Positions 5,494 to 5,552 of a DNA stretch of 5,552 nt are shown in pieces. Every line of letters begins with the position of its first letter. Positions within the stretch are counted from its first letter, which is position 1. Under the pieces are notes generated by a model, which did no database searches, was not told the DNA's origin, and was given only the letters and a program-made list of their open reading frames with translations. Made by a program: the position numbers and the translations under genes. This DNA comes from an uncultured Nitrospinaceae bacterium (GTDB lineage: Bacteria > Nitrospinota > Nitrospinia > Nitrospinales > VA-1). Location: contig CALJGH010000082.1 of the NCBI GenBank assembly GCA_938073925.1, positions 1 to 5,552 of the forward strand, given 5' to 3'.

Positions 5494-5552
5494 ACCTCGG
5501 CAATAGGTCTTTACTTTATATTCTTTCCTATATTTTCGGCTTCTTAGAAATG
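5494..5552. other. Non-coding tail of the window
   Basis: After the LRR stop there is a very short stem (ACCT 5494-5497 with AGGT 5505-5508) and then T-rich sequence to about 5540. This could be a weak terminator, but a 4-bp stem is not convincing. The ATG at the very end (5550-5552) has no ribosome binding site before it and cannot be judged. Confidence 0.4.

Noticed and set aside
5335..5550. Long minus-strand open frame running off the right edge
   Set aside because: It is codon-aligned antisense to the LRR gene, a register that often stays open by chance. The LRR repeats make the plus strand convincing. A gene entering from the right cannot be fully excluded.

Overview
The window looks like chromosomal DNA of a moderately AT-rich, Gram-negative, respiratory bacterium. 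It carries two exported c-type cytochromes, a complex I NuoB of the type common in deltaproteobacteria-like lineages, and a small leucine-rich-repeat protein. A cytochrome c fused to an ethylbenzene-dehydrogenase-type (EB_dh) haem-b domain, in AT-leaning DNA, fits lineages such as Nitrospinota or related marine groups. That taxonomic guess is inference only, because no rRNA or marker phylogeny is available here.

Layout: (1) 1-66 is probably the tail of a gene entering from the left, ending in a tandem TAA TAA. (2) 67-404 is very AT-rich and non-coding; a perfect 15-bp inverted repeat (21-35/160-174) spans most of its first half. (3) 405-4070 holds three same-strand genes for exported proteins: a DUF1566 (Lcl C-terminal-like) protein; a 576-aa protein with a His/Met-rich segment, two cytochrome c domains and a C-terminal EB_dh-type domain; and a 422-aa protein with one CXXCH haem site and an HExxH metallopeptidase-like motif. 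The 105-nt gap between the first two genes can fold into a three-way junction. The 60-nt gap between the second and third has no terminator, so those two are probably co-transcribed. (4) A GC-rich hairpin at 4105-4121 lies between convergent genes and overlaps the stop codon of nuoB. (5) nuoB lies alone on the minus strand (4653-4120), with no other nuo gene on either side. (6) 4714-4947 is a divergent intergenic region with two foldable segments and a good sigma70-type promoter (TTGAGG-N18-TATAAT) pointing right. (7) 4948-5493 encodes a small cytoplasmic LRR protein.

How the genes may work together (inference): the two haem proteins are probably an exported, periplasmic redox pair. The EB_dh-type domain is otherwise known as the haem-b gamma subunit of type II DMSO-reductase-family molybdoenzymes (ethylbenzene, selenate, chlorate, DMS and nitrite-oxidoreductase-like enzymes). 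Here it is fused to two haem-c domains, which could carry electrons onward. No catalytic alpha or Fe-S beta subunit lies in the window. The HExxH/haem protein is the most unfamiliar component. nuoB and the LRR gene look functionally independent of this cluster.
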